From Candidatus Fermentibacterota bacterium (GTDB taxonomy: Bacteria > Fermentibacterota > Fermentibacteria > Fermentibacterales > JCC-6): DNA of 17,333 bases. The notes under the pieces were generated by a model. It was not told the origin of the DNA. It did not search any database and saw nothing but the letters and a program-made list of their open reading frames with translations. The stretch lies in assembly GCA_030607835.1 (NCBI GenBank), contig JAUWJE010000005.1:1-17333 (forward strand), written 5' to 3'. Below, piece by piece: positions 15,242 through 17,333 of this stretch. The translations under genes were made by a program, and so were the position numbers. Positions within the stretch are counted from its first letter, which is position 1, and every line of letters starts with the position of its first letter.

Positions 15242-15291
15242 GTATTTTCAGAAAATCAGCGTGTGCGAGTGTTCTGTGTAAGGAGGCTCTT

Positions 15292-17175
15292 TTGGCAAGC
15301 ACAATTGGTATTGACCTGGGAACGACGAACTCCTGTATGGCAATATACGAAGCTGGACACGCGGTTGTAATACAGACAGGTGAAGGCCCCAGAGTCATGC
15401 CTTCATTCGTCGCATTCACACCAGCGGGAGACAGACTTGTTGGAATTGTTGCCAAAAGGCAGGCAATCACTAATCCAAAGGATACAATAACAAGTGTTAA
15501 AAGGCTTATAGGAAGGACGTATGACGAACTGTCAAAGGAAACCTTCAATGTATCCTACGAAATAGTGGCGAATGAAAAAGGTGACGCGGTCATTAGAGTC
15601 GCAGATGGCAAAACCTATACTCCACAGGAAATATCATCCATGATCCTTCAGAAAATGAAATATCGAGCTGAGGAATATCTTGGTGAAGAAGTTACAGATG
15701 TCGTTGTTACAGTCCCAGCGCATTTCAATGAAATTCAAAGAAAGGCAACAAAAGCTGCCTGCACTATTGCCGGATTAAATGTAAAGCGAGTACTGAACGA
15801 GCCCACCGCCGCAGCTCTTGCGTTCACTGACGCTGTTGAACGCAAGAAATTAGCGGTCTTCGATTTTGGTGGAGGAACTTTCGATATCAGTATTCTTCAG
15901 GTCGTTAACGGCATATTTGAAGTTAAGGCAACCACAGGTAATACTCAGCTTGGCGGTGACGATTTCGATGCTCGACTTGTTGAATGGATTATGAGCGAAT
16001 TCAAACGTGAGAAAGGTATTGATCTCCATAAGGATCCAGTTGCTCCTCAGAGGGTTCGTGAAGCCGCGGAACGGGCAAAATGCGAACTGTCAGCCGCGCT
16101 TGAAACATCAATAAATCTCCCTTTCATTGCTTCGAGTGAATCCGGTCCGGTTCATCTGGAAATGTCGATAACCAGAGGCTTGTTCGAGGGTCTTATCAAA
16201 GATCTTGTAGAAACTACCAGACCTTTATGCAAACAGGTCTTGAAGGATGCCGGTATTTCTCCTGATGAACTTGAAGTTGTTGTTCTGGTTGGAGGTTCAA
16301 CCAGAATACCTCTGGTTAGACATATTGTTCAGGAATCATTTGAGCAGGATCCTGTTCACAGTGTGAATCCTGATGAAGTTGTTGCGATGGGCGCAGCAAT
16401 TGCCGGTTCTGTTGTATCGGGTCAAAGGAAGGATCTTGTTCTTCTTGATGTGACCTCTCTGACTCTCGGTGTTGAAACTCTTGGAGGCGTGATGGCTCCG
16501 ATTATATCCAAGCACAGTCCATTACCGATAAAGAGAGGCAAGATGTTTACGACTGCTGTTGACAACCAGCAGGTTGTTGGGATTCATGTTCTCCAGGGTG
16601 AGAGGGAACTTGCCGAAGACAACAGAAGTCTGTCAAGATTCGAACTGGTTGGTATCAACCCCGCTCCAAGAGGAGTCCCCAGAATAGAAGTATCCTTCAC
16701 CATTGACGCAAACGGGATACTCTTCGTTAACGCGAAAGACGCGGTAACAGGCAAGCACCAGGAGATAAAAGTTAATCCCAGTGGAGGACTTTCTGATGCG
16801 GATATTCGGGAGCTCATGCGTGATGCCAAACGCAATCAGGAAGTTGATCGCGAGCGGATGAAGCTTATTGAAGAGAAGAACGTTGCCGATCAGCTCATAT
16901 ACGAATCAAATCGGATCCTCAGGACCAAAGTCGACGATATTGATGAATCTTTATTTGAAGAACTCAAAGTCGCCCTTGATAAGCTGCGGTCTGAACGTGA
17001 CGGTACGAATGTAGTCGGAATTAATCAGGCAATGAAGAAACTGAACTCAATTCTAAGTACGATCAGGAATATGATTGAAATGGTAGAATCTCTTGAGGAT
17101 AAAGACGTTTCGGACGATTTCGTATCACTTGAGAACAATCCCGAGGATGGATTGACTGATCCACAAGACCAATAA
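15292..17175 (+). CDS. dnaK: Hsp70 chaperone DnaK
   Basis: ATP-dependent chaperone of 627 residues, close to the usual 630-640. The start is TTG at 15292, with AAGGAGG at 15280-15286, 5 nt upstream; no ATG fits. The nucleotide-binding domain shows GIDLGTTNSC (6-15), VPAHFNEIQRKATK (141-154), LNEPTAAALAF, FDFGGGTFDIS (190-200), GGDDFD and VGGSTRIP (333-340). The linker at 382-395 reads DLVLLDVTSLTLGV, with Ser in place of the near-invariant Pro of DVTPLSLG. The substrate-binding domain follows (VLQGERELAEDNRSL, GINPAPRG, IDANGILFVNAKD, where the usual text is VSAKD), then a helical lid and an acidic tail. J-protein and nucleotide-exchange partners (dnaJ, grpE) are not adjacent. The gene could be the main chaperone or a diverged paralogue; the linker change and isolation make a paralogue worth considering. 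Confidence 0.93.
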   Translation: MASTIGIDLGTTNSCMAIYEAGHAVVIQTGEGPRVMPSFVAFTPAGDRLVGIVAKRQAITNPKDTITSVKRLIGRTYDELSKETFNVSYEIVANEKGDAVIRVADGKTYTPQEISSMILQKMKYRAEEYLGEEVTDVVVTVPAHFNEIQRKATKAACTIAGLNVKRVLNEPTAAALAFTDAVERKKLAVFDFGGGTFDISILQVVNGIFEVKATTGNTQLGGDDFDARLVEWIMSEFKREKGIDLHKDPVAPQRVREAAERAKCELSAALETSINLPFIASSESGPVHLEMSITRGLFEGLIKDLVETTRPLCKQVLKDAGISPDELEVVVLVGGSTRIPLVRHIVQESFEQDPVHSVNPDEVVAMGAAIAGSVVSGQRKDLVLLDVTSLTLGVETLGGVMAPIISKHSPLPIKRGKMFTTAVDNQQVVGIHVLQGERELAEDNRSLSRFELVGINPAPRGVPRIEVSFTIDANGILFVNAKDAVTGKHQEIKVNPSGGLSDADIRELMRDAKRNQEVDRERMKLIEEKNVADQLIYESNRILRTKVDDIDESLFEELKVALDKLRSERDGTNVVGINQAMKKLNSILSTIRNMIEMVESLEDKDVSDDFVSLENNPEDGLTDPQDQ

Positions 17176-17191
17176 TTCCTCTTCAGGAATT
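17174..17191 (+). terminator. Weak hairpin at the end of dnaK
   Basis: AATTCCT (17174-17180) and AGGAATT (17185-17191) form a 7-bp stem with a 4-nt loop that begins inside the dnaK stop codon. Only CTTCCC follows, not a T-run. It may contribute to termination, but it is a poor intrinsic terminator. Confidence 0.3.
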
Positions 17192-17210
17192 CTTCCCGGC
17201 ATGAATGTTC

Positions 17211-17333
17211 TTAAGTATATTCCCGTTTGGATAATGATTCACGGATCCATGCATCAACAAACTGCTGCGGTTCCCGGAGTTTCGGGGACACGCACGCTCT
17301 GGTGCGTGTCCCCGAAAAAAGATCAGCACTCAG
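17211..17333 (-). other. Possible 3' end of a minus-strand gene entering from the right edge
   Basis: On the minus strand a frame is open from the window edge to TAA at 17211-17213 (40 codons). Its last part, KLREPQQFVDAWIRESLSKR, has the look of an amphipathic C-terminal helix. The part before it is the translated hairpin repeat (SGTRTRACVSPK), which argues against a normal gene. The plus strand is also open here from an ATG at 17201. No family is recognised, so this is only a possibility. Confidence 0.2.
17281..17316. repeat. REP-like palindrome, copy 2 (15-bp perfect stem)
   Basis: TTCGGGGACACGCAC (17281-17295) and GTGCGTGTCCCCGAA (17302-17316) pair perfectly around the 6-nt loop GCTCTG. 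The outer GGGGACAC/GTGTCCCC arms and the loop core CTCT are the same as in the hairpin at 4764-4793, while the inner pairs differ but remain complementary. It lies about 105 nt after dnaK. An A-run, not a T-run, follows on the plus strand, so it would act as a terminator only poorly in that direction. On the minus strand the T-run precedes the stem. Confidence 0.7.

Noticed and set aside
15140..15291. CIRCE or sigma-32-type heat-shock control of dnaK
   Set aside because: No TTAGCACTC-N9-GAGTGCTAA element or sigma-32-like pair was found; the best signal is a TTGACA-17-TACACT promoter.

Overview
The window is about 17.3 kb of bacterial chromosome with moderate GC content (mid-40s % by eye; not computed). 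No prophage, CRISPR array, tRNA or rRNA is visible. Two features suggest the FCB side of the bacteria: a secreted gingipain-like C25 protease with a C-terminal Por/FlgD-like sorting domain, and several exported or lipoprotein genes of no known family. An uncultured lineage such as Candidatus Fermentibacteria would fit. This is inference from gene style, not from a marker search.

Left part (1-7084) is a secretome region. On the minus strand a secreted beta-propeller gene overlaps by 4 bp a secreted M23-type metallopeptidase gene, which seems to carry a frameshift close to the window edge. Diverging from them is a C25 cysteine protease whose sorting domain is cut by an in-frame TAA; 44 further sorting-domain codons follow in the same frame. 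Convergent to it is an unusual protein: five 48-residue Trp-rich repeats in exact register, a central beta-rich region and a C-terminal M23 peptidase domain, with no signal peptide.

Middle part (7085-9560): a solitary rpsD of the cysteine-free type with a structured leader and a good terminator, then two minus-strand lipoprotein genes. One lipoprotein is an acidic protein built from a duplicated domain.

Right part (9561-15139) is a tightly packed plus-strand operon with mostly 4-8 bp gene overlaps: a GGDEF diguanylate cyclase with a PilZ-like C-terminal region, a YtcJ-like amidohydrolase, nadC, coaX, a stand-alone coaC and mtnA. It links a c-di-GMP protein to NAD and CoA synthesis and methionine salvage. 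A TTG-initiated dnaK follows under its own likely promoter, without grpE or dnaJ beside it.

Two intergenic hairpins, near 4.77 kb and 17.29 kb, share a GGGGACAC/GTGTCCCC outer stem and a CTCT loop while their inner stems differ. They look like copies of a dispersed REP-like palindrome family. The items most worth a second look are the interrupted C25 sorting domain, the 5x48 repeat/M23 protein, the GGDEF/PilZ-like head of a cofactor operon, and the hairpin family.
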